Origin: Methylomonas sp. MK1
Lineage (GTDB): Bacteria; Pseudomonadota; Gammaproteobacteria; Methylococcales; Methylomonadaceae
Reading direction: 5' to 3'
Assembly (NCBI RefSeq): GCF_000365425.1
Contig: NZ_AQOV01000001.1
Location: 124,001-188,000 of the forward strand
DNA: 64,000 nt
This document shows, piece by piece, positions 8,391 through 16,868 of this stretch. The position numbers and the translations under genes were made by a program. Within the stretch, counting starts at the first letter, position 1, and every line of letters starts with the position of its first letter. The notes below the pieces were generated by a model. That model saw only the letters and a list, made by a program, of their open reading frames with translations, made no database searches and was not told the origin of the DNA.

Positions 8391-8586
8391 TTCAGAAATG
8401 TTTCATCAACCCTCAATATCGAGCGGATACAAGTTTATGCAAATGAACGATGAGCCGAAAGAGCGTAACTAGGCTGCCAGGTATAATTTTACATAATATA
8501 CATTATGCGAATTATACACTCTCTATAACTATTCCTTAAACTAATACTGTCGTACCTTTGGGATCATGTGCTATATTGCAACTTAA

Positions 8587-8601
8587 TGAGAACAATTATT
8601 A
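8587..8601. promoter_or_regulatory. Fur-box-like site upstream of feoA
   Basis: TGAGAAC-A-ATTATTA matches the 7-1-7 Fur consensus (TGATAAT-N-ATTATCA) at 11 of 14 arm positions and lies 10 bases before the feoA start. The whole 8391-8611 interval is AT-rich and contains no gene. Iron-dependent repression by Fur would be the usual control for feo; binding is inferred. Confidence 0.55.
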
Positions 8602-8611
8602 ATTAGCTTGC

Positions 8612-8845
8612 ATGTCGACATATCTTAAAACGCTGGCGACTGGCGATACAGGCCGTATAGTTGGATTCGATCAATCGGGTGGCGTCTATCGCAAGAAGTT
8701 GTTGGCTATGGGTTTAACACCTGGCACCGAATTCACCATTACTCGTTTTGCACCGATGGGCGATCCGGTTGAAATCAAAATTCGCGGTTTTTCATTGTCG
8801 CTGCGTAAAAACGAGGCGTCGGTCTTACTTATAGAAAAAGTATGA
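8612..8845 (+). CDS. feoA: Ferrous iron transport protein A
   Basis: A 77-residue SH3-like protein with the FeoA pattern: GDTGRIVGFDQSGGVYRKKLLAMGL, then TPGTEF, RFAPMGDPVEIKIRGFSLSLRKNEA. It is the small cytosolic partner needed for FeoB function. It overlaps feoB by 4 bases (ATGA), so the two are translationally coupled. No strong Shine-Dalgarno is visible before this ATG, but the alignment with the family begins here. Confidence 0.94.
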   Translation: MSTYLKTLATGDTGRIVGFDQSGGVYRKKLLAMGLTPGTEFTITRFAPMGDPVEIKIRGFSLSLRKNEASVLLIEKV

Positions 8846-11157
8846 GTATGGATTTTACTGTTGGCGTGGTTGGTAACCCAAATTGCGGAAAAACCACGCT
8901 GTTCAATGCATTGACCGGCTCCAAACAGCATGTCGGCAATTGGCCTGGCGTGACTGTTGAACAAAAAACCGGCGAATACACACACCAAGGCAAACAAATA
9001 AGTCTGGTGGATCTTCCCGGCACCTATTCTTTAGAAGCCGATGACGACAGTATCTCCCTAGACGAAAAAGTAGCCCGCGATTACGTGGCTTCCCGCCAAG
9101 CCGATCTAATCATTAACATTGTCGATGCCTCCAATATAGAGCGAAATCTTTACCTGACCTCGCAGCTGATAGAAATGCGGGTACCGATGATATTGGTCCT
9201 GAACATGATGGATGCGGTAAAAAAACGCGGTATCAAGATCGACATCGAACTGCTCGCCAAACAAATGGCTTGCCCGGTAGTGCCGGTTACTGCGGCAACT
9301 GGTGCCGGTATTAAGGAATTACGGGACATTATCAACAAAGCCTGCATCAGCAAACCAATTCCGGCGCTGCAAGTCGACTACCATCCGGCCATAGAAACCG
9401 CGGTAAGCCAATTGCAACCGCAATTGTCGCAACAATCCATAGAATTAATTTGCGACAGTCGCTGGCTTGCGCTGCGTTTGCTCGAAAACGACACCTTGGC
9501 AAAGCAACTTGCTGGCCCTGAATTGCAAAAAGTTGCCGAACAATTGCGTGCGGACATCGAAGCCCAAACCCAAGACGAAATCGATATACTCGCCGCCGAC
9601 GCTCGTTATGGATTGGTAAACCAGCTGGTACAAGCCAGCGTCTGTAAGCTCAACGAAATTTCCCGAAGCACCACCGACAAGATTGATAGCGTTGTGCTAA
9701 ACCGTTTCCTGGGTATCCCCATCTTTTTGTTGGTTATGTATGCGATGTTCATGTTTACCATTAACATCGGCAGTGCTTTTGTCGACTTTTTCGACAAAGC
9801 GGTCGGCGCCTTGCTGGTTGACGGATTAAGCGAATTATTAACTGGCATGAATTGGCCTGCTTGGCTGGTTGTGTTAATAAGCAGCGGGATCGGCGGAGGC
9901 ATTCAAGTGGTGTCTACTTTTATTCCCATCGTCGGCTTTTTGTTCATCTTTTTATCGATGCTGGAAGACTCCGGTTACATGTCCAGAGCCGCCTTTGTGA
10001 TGGACCGGTTCATGTGCATCATCGGCCTGCCCGGCAAATCGTTCGTGCCTATGATCGTCGGTTTTGGCTGCAATGTGCCCGCCATTATCGCGACCCGAAC
10101 CCTGGATAATCAGCGTGACCGGGTATTGACCAATTTAATGAATCCGTTCATGTCTTGCGGTGCCCGTCTGCCGGTTTATGCCTTGTTTGCGGCTGCTTTT
10201 TTTCCGGTCGGCGGTCAGAATCTGGTGTTTGGTTTGTACTTATTCGGCATTGTAGTGGCGGTGTTGACCGGTTTAATCATGCGCCACACCTTGTTACGCG
10301 GCAACCCTACGCCTTTTTTGATGGAGCTGCCCGCCTATCATTTACCCACTTTGCAAGGCGTATACACCAAAACTTGGGAACGCTTAAAAACCTTTATATT
10401 CAACGCCGGCAAAGTCATCGTGCCTATGGTACTGGTGTTGAATGTGTTGAATTCTTTGGGTACCGACGGCAGTTTCGGCCAGGAAAATAGCGATAAATCG
10501 GTACTAAGCGAAATCGGCCGCGCGTTGACGCCGGTATTTCAGCCCATGGGTATCGCTCACGATAACTGGCCTGCGACCGTCGGCATCTTTACCGGTGTGC
10601 TGGCCAAGGAAGCGGTAGTCGGTACACTGGACGCGTTGTACAGTCAAATGGCTGTATCCGATCATTCAGAAGACGAGAAAAGCTTTGATATACAGCAAGC
10701 CTTGCTAGAGGCCTGTCAAACGATACCGGATAACCTAACGGCCATTGCCGACAAACTTCTTGACCCATTGGGGTTGGGCATAGCTAATATCTCAGACCAG
10801 GCTGCGGCAGCGGAACAGCAGCAAGTCAAACTCGATACCTTCGGCGTCATGCAAGCGCATTTCGACGGCCAAATCGGCGCCTTTGCCTATTTGTTGTTCA
10901 TTTTGCTGTATGCCCCCTGCGTAGCCGCCACTGCGGCTATATATAAAGAGACCAACGGCAGTTGGGCTTTATTCGTGGTTTGCTGGACTACCTTTGTGGC
11001 TTACCTGACCGCCACCCTATTCTACCAAGGCATGACTTATGCCCAGCACCCCAATTCGGCTATCGGCTGGATATTGGCACTAACTCTTATCTTTGCCGGC
11101 GTTCTGTTCGTACTGCGTTTTTACGGCGTGCGCCAAACTAGTGGCGTCCCGCAATGA
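8842..11157 (+). CDS. feoB: Fe(II) transporter FeoB
   Basis: A 771-residue inner-membrane Fe2+ transporter. The N-terminal G-domain shows G1 GNPNCGKTTLFN (from residue 11), G3 DLPGTYSL and G4 NMMD, followed by the helical GDI-like domain to ~residue 275. The C-terminal membrane part has the paired Gate motifs: FVPMIVGFGCNVPAI with the conserved Cys, and LYAPCVAATAAIYKE near the end. Its length is normal for the long form. It is flanked by feoA and feoC with 4-base overlaps on both sides, forming one operon. It imports ferrous iron under low oxygen, relevant to a methanotroph at the oxic-anoxic interface. Confidence 0.97.
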   Translation: MSMDFTVGVVGNPNCGKTTLFNALTGSKQHVGNWPGVTVEQKTGEYTHQGKQISLVDLPGTYSLEADDDSISLDEKVARDYVASRQADLIINIVDASNIERNLYLTSQLIEMRVPMILVLNMMDAVKKRGIKIDIELLAKQMACPVVPVTAATGAGIKELRDIINKACISKPIPALQVDYHPAIETAVSQLQPQLSQQSIELICDSRWLALRLLENDTLAKQLAGPELQKVAEQLRADIEAQTQDEIDILAADARYGLVNQLVQASVCKLNEISRSTTDKIDSVVLNRFLGIPIFLLVMYAMFMFTINIGSAFVDFFDKAVGALLVDGLSELLTGMNWPAWLVVLISSGIGGGIQVVSTFIPIVGFLFIFLSMLEDSGYMSRAAFVMDRFMCIIGLPGKSFVPMIVGFGCNVPAIIATRTLDNQRDRVLTNLMNPFMSCGARLPVYALFAAAFFPVGGQNLVFGLYLFGIVVAVLTGLIMRHTLLRGNPTPFLMELPAYHLPTLQGVYTKTWERLKTFIFNAGKVIVPMVLVLNVLNSLGTDGSFGQENSDKSVLSEIGRALTPVFQPMGIAHDNWPATVGIFTGVLAKEAVVGTLDALYSQMAVSDHSEDEKSFDIQQALLEACQTIPDNLTAIADKLLDPLGLGIANISDQAAAAEQQQVKLDTFGVMQAHFDGQIGAFAYLLFILLYAPCVAATAAIYKETNGSWALFVVCWTTFVAYLTATLFYQGMTYAQHPNSAIGWILALTLIFAGVLFVLRFYGVRQTSGVPQ

Positions 11158-11375
11158 TATTGTCCGACTTACGCAGCTATTTGCAGGAGAAACGCCGGGC
11201 CACCTTGAGCGATCTTGTTTTGCATTTTCATATGGATGCCGATGCCTTGCGCGGCATGCTGGGCAAGTGGATCAACAAAGGCAAAGTACGATTAAGCCCA
11301 GTTGGCTCTTCATGCGGTACCAGTTGCTGCAAATGCGATCCGACCCTGACCGAGATTTACGAATGGGTGGATTAG
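11154..11375 (+). CDS. feoC: FeoC-like regulator
   Basis: A 73-residue winged-helix protein (LSDLRSYLQEKRRATLSDLV...) whose wing carries four cysteines in a SSCGTSCCKC cluster. This is the pattern expected of the oxygen-sensitive iron-sulfur FeoC of gammaproteobacteria, which stabilises FeoB. The start ATGATAT overlaps the feoB stop by 4 bases. A GC-rich hairpin follows 5 bases after its stop. Confidence 0.88.
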   Translation: MILSDLRSYLQEKRRATLSDLVLHFHMDADALRGMLGKWINKGKVRLSPVGSSCGTSCCKCDPTLTEIYEWVD

Positions 11376-11379
11376 TGTA

Positions 11380-11400
11380 GCGAGGCGGTTTAGGCCTCGC
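11380..11400. terminator. Hairpin after feoABC
   Basis: GCGAGGC and GCCTCGC form a 7-base-pair stem with a 7-base loop directly after feoC. No T-run follows on either strand, so it may end transcription only weakly or serve the convergent gene on the other side as well. Confidence 0.35.
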
Positions 11401-11414
11401 CAGGCTAAGCTTGT

Positions 11415-11705
11415 TTATTGGCCTTCCGCCAACCAACCTTGTAGCGCGTCGATTAACTCTTGCGCTTGTTTTTCGCTGGAAATATTAAATTTGGATTTTT
11501 GCTGATATTCGCCGTTACGCTTTTGATAGCGGCGAATACTAAATCTATCCTGGCTATATTGATTCTTAGCCGGTTCCCAATCCTGATAACGGTAAATGAC
11601 CGTGGCCCACGCGCCCTTACTCAGGATTTTCTTGTCCAGTTCCTTGACAGTTTCAACGCCGCCGTCTTCGTAACTAATGGTTAAATCTTCAACGGTTTCA
11701 GCCAT
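11415..11705 (-). CDS. Conserved hypothetical protein
   Basis: A ~96-residue cytoplasmic protein, family not recognised. It is rich in charged and aromatic residues (VIYRYQDWEP, RFSIRRYQKRNGEYQQKSKFN) and ends in a helix KQAQELIDALQGWL. The start is placed at MAETVEDL. A farther upstream codon at 11750 would add a 15-residue basic tip with no obvious ribosome site. It is convergent with feoABC. Coding character is supported by even codon use and length. No function is proposed. Confidence 0.6.
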   Translation of the reverse strand: MAETVEDLTISYEDGGVETVKELDKKILSKGAWATVIYRYQDWEPAKNQYSQDRFSIRRYQKRNGEYQQKSKFNISSEKQAQELIDALQGWLAEGQ

Positions 11706-11776
11706 ATATTTCTCAATGAGGTTAGCAACGGCGCGCAGTCTACCATACAAGAGCGGCCATCAAAATGCCGAATCGC

Positions 11777-12730
11777 CTAACGTGCAATGAACTCGCCGAA
11801 GGCGCGACTGCCCTCCCCTGTTTTAATGGTATTTACCACTTTCAGGGTTTTGGCGTCGATGACGGACACGTTGTTGTCAAACCAGTTGGCAACGTAGACC
11901 TTTTGATCGTCCGGATGCGTGCTGATACCTTCCGGCTTATCGCCCACAGCGATGACCTCAATCTGCTTCAATGTGGCGGTATCGACTACCGATACCGTGC
12001 TATCGTCCTGGTTCGTAACAAACAATAGACTGTCGTTCAATGCCAATGAAACTGCATACGGTCTGGCGCCGACCTTGATGGTTGCTAGACGCTTCATGCT
12101 ACGGGCGTCCAAAACAGTCACGTTATCGCTTTCCACGTTAGCGGAATATAGACGTTTACCTTGACTGTCCACAGCAATGCCGAATGGATGCGCGCCGACC
12201 TTGGTGGTATTGCGGATTGTCAATTTATTCAAATCGACTTGCGAAATGGAATCGTCGATGCGATTGGCGACATACAGCCAGCGATTGTCCGGACTGACCG
12301 TCATGCCAGACGGCGATTTGCCGACGGTAATGGTTTTTATCTTCGCAAAATTTTTGGTATCGAAAACCGTCACCGAGTTTTCATACCAATCGGCGACAAA
12401 TACCAGCTCGCCCTTTCTATCCGCAGTGATCCCTAGCGATGCCCCTCCGACTTTAACCTTGGTCAAAGTAGTTAGTTTCTCGCCATCCAAAACCGCAAAA
12501 CCGCCGCCTTCCGGGGTGCTGATGTATACCTGTTTCTTCGCTTGATTCAGCGCAACGCCGGCAGGCTTACCCTCTACTTTGATCGTTTCTATTACTTGTT
12601 GGCTTTTTGTATCGATTACCGATACCGAGTTATCTAGCTGATTCGTAATAAAGGCACGCGAATCGGCGCTAGCGCTAGATAGGAATACAGCCAGCAGTGA
12701 AAAAACCAAAAACGAATATCTGATGCACAT
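11777..12730 (-). CDS. Periplasmic YVTN-type beta-propeller protein (YncE-like)
   Basis: A ~317-residue exported protein starting MCIRYSFLVF with a signal peptide ending near SSASA. An earlier in-frame start at 12820 would put 30 non-signal residues in front, so I reject it. The mature part is seven repeats of ~42 residues of the form SVIDTKSQQVIETIKVEGKPAGVALN..., VFVADWYENSVTVFDT..., WLYVANRIDDSISQVD..., each with a YVANW/YSANV-like strand. This is the YVTN propeller fold. It follows the MxaD-like gene on the same strand. Related propellers accompany quinoprotein or cytochrome systems in methylotrophs. The exact role is unknown. Confidence 0.85.
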   Translation of the reverse strand: MCIRYSFLVFSLLAVFLSSASADSRAFITNQLDNSVSVIDTKSQQVIETIKVEGKPAGVALNQAKKQVYISTPEGGGFAVLDGEKLTTLTKVKVGGASLGITADRKGELVFVADWYENSVTVFDTKNFAKIKTITVGKSPSGMTVSPDNRWLYVANRIDDSISQVDLNKLTIRNTTKVGAHPFGIAVDSQGKRLYSANVESDNVTVLDARSMKRLATIKVGARPYAVSLALNDSLLFVTNQDDSTVSVVDTATLKQIEVIAVGDKPEGISTHPDDQKVYVANWFDNNVSVIDAKTLKVVNTIKTGEGSRAFGEFIAR

Positions 12731-12797
12731 GATGAGAATAACAGGCAGGGGGAGCGAGGGTTCTCGGCGTGAATTACCGAGAACCGGAAACAACAAC

Positions 12798-13391
12798 TTA
12801 GCGTTTAATGTCGATCTCAACCGCAGCGGAACCTGAGCCTACTTTTTTGGCAATCGCTTCCAGACCGGTTTTCAGAACATTGCTAACCGCTTTATCGGCA
12901 GTTTCTTCGTTCAATTCTGCTGGTGGATTGTTGTTGACATAAGCACGGTAGTAAGTGGCCACCCACTCGATTTCTGCTTTTCCGCCTTTATCGTTCACGG
13001 ACAATTCTGCCGCATAGTTACCGACTGGCAATACTGGCAGCGGCTCATCTTGGCCGGCATGTTTAATAGTGCCGGTTGAACTCATATCGGTGATTTTGTA
13101 TTTGTAAGAAAATTTTGCGGCGTCATAGGCTTTTAATTCTTCTGTGATGGTGCCGTTCGCCAAAGTCAACACGCGGATGGCGCCTTTGTTATTGGTACCG
13201 TCGCCTTTCACGCTTTTAATGCCTGGGTGCCAAGACATATCGTCGTAGTTCTTGATCAAATCCCACACTTTTGCCACTGGCGCATCGACAGTGATGGTGG
13301 CTGTCATTTTTGCTCTGACCGGACCATGAGCATTGGCTAAACCGGCGAACAAAAATAAAACGGTAGAAACGAGTAGCGAGGTTTTTTTCAT
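12798..13391 (-). CDS. SRPBCC family protein, MxaD-like
   Basis: A 197-residue exported protein. The signal peptide MKKTSLLVSTVLFLFAGLANA is followed by HGPVRAKMTATITVDAPVAKVWDLIKNYDDMSWHPGI. This is the START-like SRPBCC opening (V-x-A-P-x-x-VW-x-x-I) seen in MxaD, a periplasmic protein that aids electron transfer from methanol dehydrogenase to cytochrome cL. The rest shows the expected strands and the long C-terminal helix (LKTGLEAIAKKV). It is first in a two-gene unit with the YVTN propeller. No mxaF/xoxF or cytochrome gene lies in the window, so involvement in methanol oxidation is inferred from the family. Confidence 0.8.
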   Translation of the reverse strand: MKKTSLLVSTVLFLFAGLANAHGPVRAKMTATITVDAPVAKVWDLIKNYDDMSWHPGIKSVKGDGTNNKGAIRVLTLANGTITEELKAYDAAKFSYKYKITDMSSTGTIKHAGQDEPLPVLPVGNYAAELSVNDKGGKAEIEWVATYYRAYVNNNPPAELNEETADKAVSNVLKTGLEAIAKKVGSGSAAVEIDIKR

Positions 13392-13518
13392 AACACTTTC
13401 CTATGATGGACACATAAAATGGAGCGGGCGATTATAAAATAAAATCTGTCCGCAAGTATTCGCAAAAGCATGTTTGCGGAAATTTTCCCGACTCTGTCCG
13501 CCTACCCTCGCGTATTTA

Positions 13519-14958
13519 ATGACTACAGCAACTTTTTTTTGGCACGATTACGAAACCTTCGGCATAGATCCGCAACGCGACCGGCCTTGTCAATTTGCCG
13601 GCATCCGCACCGATGATGATTTCAATATCGTCGGCCAGCCTGTCATGGCCTACTGCCGGCCTGCCGATGATTACTTACCGCACCCCGAGGCCTGCCTGAT
13701 TACCGGTATCACCCCGCAATTGGCGGCAGAAAGAGGTGTTTGCGAAGCGGAGTTTGCCGCCTTGATTAACCAGCAGCTTGTAGAGCCAGGCACTTGCAGC
13801 GTGGGTTATAACAGCATCCGTTTCGACGATGAAGTCACCCGCAACCTACTCTACCGTAATTTTTACGACCCCTATGCGCGCGAGTGGCAAAACGGTAACT
13901 CGCGCTGGGACATTATCGACGTAGTCCGGGCCGCCAAAGCCTTAAGGCCGGAAGGTATCGAGTGGCCGGTCAATGCCGACGGCGTCGCCAGCTTTAAATT
14001 GGAAGAACTCACCAAAGCCAATGGCATCGCCCATGAAGCCGCGCACGATGCGTTATCCGACGTCTATGCGACCATCGCAATGGCCAAATTAATCAAAGAG
14101 CGGCAGCCAAAACTATTCAACTATTTATTGACCAATCGATATAAAAACGCTGCGTTAAACCTATTGCAACTCGGCAGCTTTACCCCCTTAATTCATGTCT
14201 CCGGTCGGTTTTCGGCGCGGAATAATAGCTTGGCCGTGATCTTGCCTCTGGTACAGCATCCTAGCAATAACAACGAAATCATCGTTTACGACCTTTCGGT
14301 CGATCCGGCCCCCTTGCTTGAGTTAAGTGCGGAAGAGATTCAGCAGCGGCTATTTGTTGCCAGCGACGCGCTGCCGGAAGGCGTTGCCAGAATCCCCTTA
14401 AAAACCGTACATATCAACAAAGCCCCGGTATTGGCGCCTTTGTCGGTGGTAAGAGCGCCCGACGCCGAACGCTTGCGACTCGATTTAGACCTATGCCGAG
14501 CAAATTTGAAGCGGATTCAGACTGCGCCACCTTTAGCGGAAAAGCTGTCGCAAGTATTTACCCGTCAATATCAAGATTCACCTAACGATCCTGATTTGAT
14601 GATTTACAGCGGCGGATTTTTCAGCAACAGCGACAAAGCTATGATGACGCGAATCAGGCAAGCAAAACCCGAGAAACTTTCGGACTTTGCTGCCGATTTT
14701 GATGATGTCCGTTTGCCGGAAATGCTGTTTCGCTATCGCGCCCGGAATTATCCGCATACCCTATCCAGAGAAGACGCCCAGCTCTGGCAGCAATATTGTC
14801 GCGACAAACTAAACGGTGTACTTGGGAATGGCGGGCTGACGCTGGATCAGTTCACTGCCAAAATTGCGCTGATGCGGGAGGAGCCCAATGCAAATCAAGC
14901 GATACTGAACGAGCTGGCGGCCTACGCGGAAGATCGACGCTTAAAATTTTCGAATTGA
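13519..14958 (+). CDS. sbcB: Exodeoxyribonuclease I
   Basis: A ~479-residue 3'-5' single-strand DNA exonuclease, close to the 475 residues of the E. coli enzyme. The N-terminal DEDD nuclease domain shows FFWHDYETFG (first Asp/Glu), SVGYNSIRFDDEVTRN, and later EAAHDALSDVYATIAMAKLI (the His and last Asp). The SH3-like and C-terminal helical domains follow. The start is set at MTTATFFWHDYE because the family begins just before this motif; the farther in-frame codon at 13474 is disfavoured. ExoI acts in mismatch repair and recombination. Confidence 0.95.
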   Translation: MTTATFFWHDYETFGIDPQRDRPCQFAGIRTDDDFNIVGQPVMAYCRPADDYLPHPEACLITGITPQLAAERGVCEAEFAALINQQLVEPGTCSVGYNSIRFDDEVTRNLLYRNFYDPYAREWQNGNSRWDIIDVVRAAKALRPEGIEWPVNADGVASFKLEELTKANGIAHEAAHDALSDVYATIAMAKLIKERQPKLFNYLLTNRYKNAALNLLQLGSFTPLIHVSGRFSARNNSLAVILPLVQHPSNNNEIIVYDLSVDPAPLLELSAEEIQQRLFVASDALPEGVARIPLKTVHINKAPVLAPLSVVRAPDAERLRLDLDLCRANLKRIQTAPPLAEKLSQVFTRQYQDSPNDPDLMIYSGGFFSNSDKAMMTRIRQAKPEKLSDFAADFDDVRLPEMLFRYRARNYPHTLSREDAQLWQQYCRDKLNGVLGNGGLTLDQFTAKIALMREEPNANQAILNELAAYAEDRRLKFSN

Positions 14959-15062
14959 GGTTTTTGCCGATTTAAAAGCCGGCAGATTGTTTCAGGAATA
15001 AGGCGCTTTTAGCGTTATGCCGTATAATGCAAACCATTTGAGTAAATTTCGACCGAGGCATC

Positions 15063-16244
15063 ATGAGCATTACCCTGTCTAACCGCGTAAAAGCGGTCAA
15101 ACCGTCCCCTACCCTGGCTATTACCGCCCGCGCCGCCGCGATGCGTGCTGCCGGCAAAGATATTATCGGTCTGGGTGCCGGCGAGCCGGACTTTGATACG
15201 CCGGACCATATTAAAGCCGCCGCTATTAAAGCCATTAACTCAGGTTTTACCAAATACACCGCAGTAGACGGTACCGCCGGCTTAAAAAAAGCCGTTATCG
15301 CCAAGTTCAAACGCGACAATGGCCTGGATTACCAAGCCAACCAAATCCTGGTGTCCTGCGGCGGCAAACAAAGTTTTTTCAATCTGGCACAGGCACTACT
15401 GAACCCCGGCGACGAAGTTATCATCCCTGCCCCATACTGGGTATCCTACCCGGATATGGTGCTGCTGGCGGATGGCGTCCCCGTGATAATAGAAGCCGGT
15501 CAAGCGCAAAATTTTAAAATCACTCCTGCACAACTGCGCGCTGCCATTACCCCCAAGACCCGCTTATTGGTGATCAACAGTCCATCCAACCCAACTGGCG
15601 CGGCCTACAGCCTGGATGAATTAAAAGCCCTGGGCGACGTATTATTGGATTTTCCCGAGGTGTTGATCGCTACCGACGACATGTACGAGTTGATCCTCTG
15701 GAACAAAGGCGAATTCGTCAACATCCTTAACGCTCACCCAGAGTTTTACGACCGCACCATCGTCTTAAACGGTGTATCCAAAGCTTATTCCATGACCGGT
15801 TGGCGGATCGGCTATGCAGCAGGACCAGCGCCCTTGATTGAAGCAATGTGCATCATTCAGTCGCAAAGCACCTCCAACCCTACATCGATCTCGCAAGTAG
15901 CAGCCGAGGAAGCCCTGAATGGTGATCAAGGCTGCATAGACACGATGATGGTGGAATTCAAAAAGCGTCACGATTATGTGGTCGCCGAACTCAACAGCAT
16001 TGATGGCATTGAATGCTTGCCCACCGACGGCACCTTTTACGTGTTCCCCAATGTGGAAAAACTGCTGAGCAGACTGGACGGTATCAACGACGATCTGGAA
16101 TTTGCCGAATTCTTAATCGAAAAAGCCGGCGTGGCCCTAGTGCCAGGCTCAGCATTCGGCTGCCCTGGCCACATTAGAATCTCTATTGCCACCAGCATGA
16201 CCAATCTGGAAAATGCCTTACTCAGAATCAAACAAGCGGTTTAA
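15063..16244 (+). CDS. Pyridoxal phosphate-dependent aminotransferase (aspartate type, subgroup Ib)
   Basis: A 393-residue class I/II aminotransferase. Seen are the GAGEPDFDTPDHI entry motif, KYTAVDGTAGLK, PAPYWVSYPDM, NSPSNPTGAAYS (substrate carboxylate loop), and NGVSKAYSMTGWRIGY with the PLP lysine, followed by Arg near HIRISIATS. This is the pattern of Ib aspartate aminotransferases, which interconvert aspartate/2-oxoglutarate and oxaloacetate/glutamate and may also act on prephenate. GAGG lies 8 bases before the ATG. It ends 117 bases before the tRNA-Leu gene. Confidence 0.93.
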   Translation: MSITLSNRVKAVKPSPTLAITARAAAMRAAGKDIIGLGAGEPDFDTPDHIKAAAIKAINSGFTKYTAVDGTAGLKKAVIAKFKRDNGLDYQANQILVSCGGKQSFFNLAQALLNPGDEVIIPAPYWVSYPDMVLLADGVPVIIEAGQAQNFKITPAQLRAAITPKTRLLVINSPSNPTGAAYSLDELKALGDVLLDFPEVLIATDDMYELILWNKGEFVNILNAHPEFYDRTIVLNGVSKAYSMTGWRIGYAAGPAPLIEAMCIIQSQSTSNPTSISQVAAEEALNGDQGCIDTMMVEFKKRHDYVVAELNSIDGIECLPTDGTFYVFPNVEKLLSRLDGINDDLEFAEFLIEKAGVALVPGSAFGCPGHIRISIATSMTNLENALLRIKQAV

Positions 16245-16361
16245 GGCCTATTAGGATTTGCCATCGCGAACGGATAAACCGACATTAATTTGCCATTTTT
16301 CAATTGACAAATTTAATCAATGCTATAGAATTCGCGGCCTTCGCACTTCATCAGTAAGAAG

Positions 16362-16448
16362 GCCTCGGTGGCGAAATAGGTAGACGCACGAGACTTAAAA
16401 TCTCGCGACCGAAAGGTCGTACCGGTTCGATTCCGGTCTGAGGCACCA
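16362..16448 (+). tRNA. tRNA-Leu (anticodon UAA)
   Basis: An 87-base type II tRNA with the CCA end encoded. The acceptor arms GCCTCGG/CTGAGGC pair fully, allowing one G-U. The anticodon stem CGAGA/TCTCG encloses the loop CTTAAAA with anticodon TAA at 16396-16398. A long variable arm (GCGACCGAAAGGTCG) and the T arm CCGGTTCGATTCCGG are present. It decodes UUA and UUG. Confidence 0.97.
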
Positions 16449-16455
16449 TAAAAAT

Positions 16456-16488
16456 AAAGGACTTTGGTTAACACCCGGTCCTTTTTTT
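16456..16488 (+). terminator. Rho-independent terminator after tRNA-Leu
   Basis: AAAGGAC (16456-16462) pairs with GTCCTTT (16478-16484) and runs into a T-tract ending near 16488, 8 bases after the tRNA. Confidence 0.85.
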
Positions 16489-16544
16489 ATGCCTAATGAT
16501 TGCCACGTTCCCTTTGAATAACGCCTCGGTAAAACTGGTTGAGC

Positions 16545-16817
16545 ATGAAGAAAATATTTCACTTTAAACGCAGAAATCCGCCGCTGCTATGGCGTCTCAA
16601 GTGGTTTCTAGTTTTAGTCACCATCGGCTGCTTGGAAATACTCCCGGTCCCGGTCACCGACTCAATCCTGATATTTGTCTTAATCTACAGGCCACTGTGG
16701 TTCAAAAATGTGGTCAACAAGCTCTATTCTCATCTGCCCTCTGCATCACCAGAGGAAAGCGAGCTATCCTATTTTTCCAAATATCAATTAGATCACCCCA
16801 AGCATTTCAATAAGTGA
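16545..16817 (+). CDS. Small membrane protein, hypothetical
   Basis: A ~90-residue protein, family not recognised. It begins with a basic tip MKKIFHFKRRNPP, then two hydrophobic segments (residues ~15-37 and ~40-55, including the LPVPVTDSILIFVLIY stretch) and a soluble C-terminus of ~35 residues. An in-frame TTG six bases upstream (16539) is an alternative start. It stands alone between the tRNA terminator and hipA. The clear membrane topology argues that it is a real gene, but function is unknown. Confidence 0.5.
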   Translation: MKKIFHFKRRNPPLLWRLKWFLVLVTIGCLEILPVPVTDSILIFVLIYRPLWFKNVVNKLYSHLPSASPEESELSYFSKYQLDHPKHFNK

Positions 16818-16868
16818 CAGTCACCGGCCTTGCTATAGTCTGTGTCGCGTATCCAAGAGCTTTGGAGT

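Noticed and set aside
16362..16448. tRNA-Leu as integration site for the 16.5-21.7 kb accessory stretch
   Set aside because: No integrase gene and no second copy of the tRNA 3' end was found between 16.5 and 21.8 kb.
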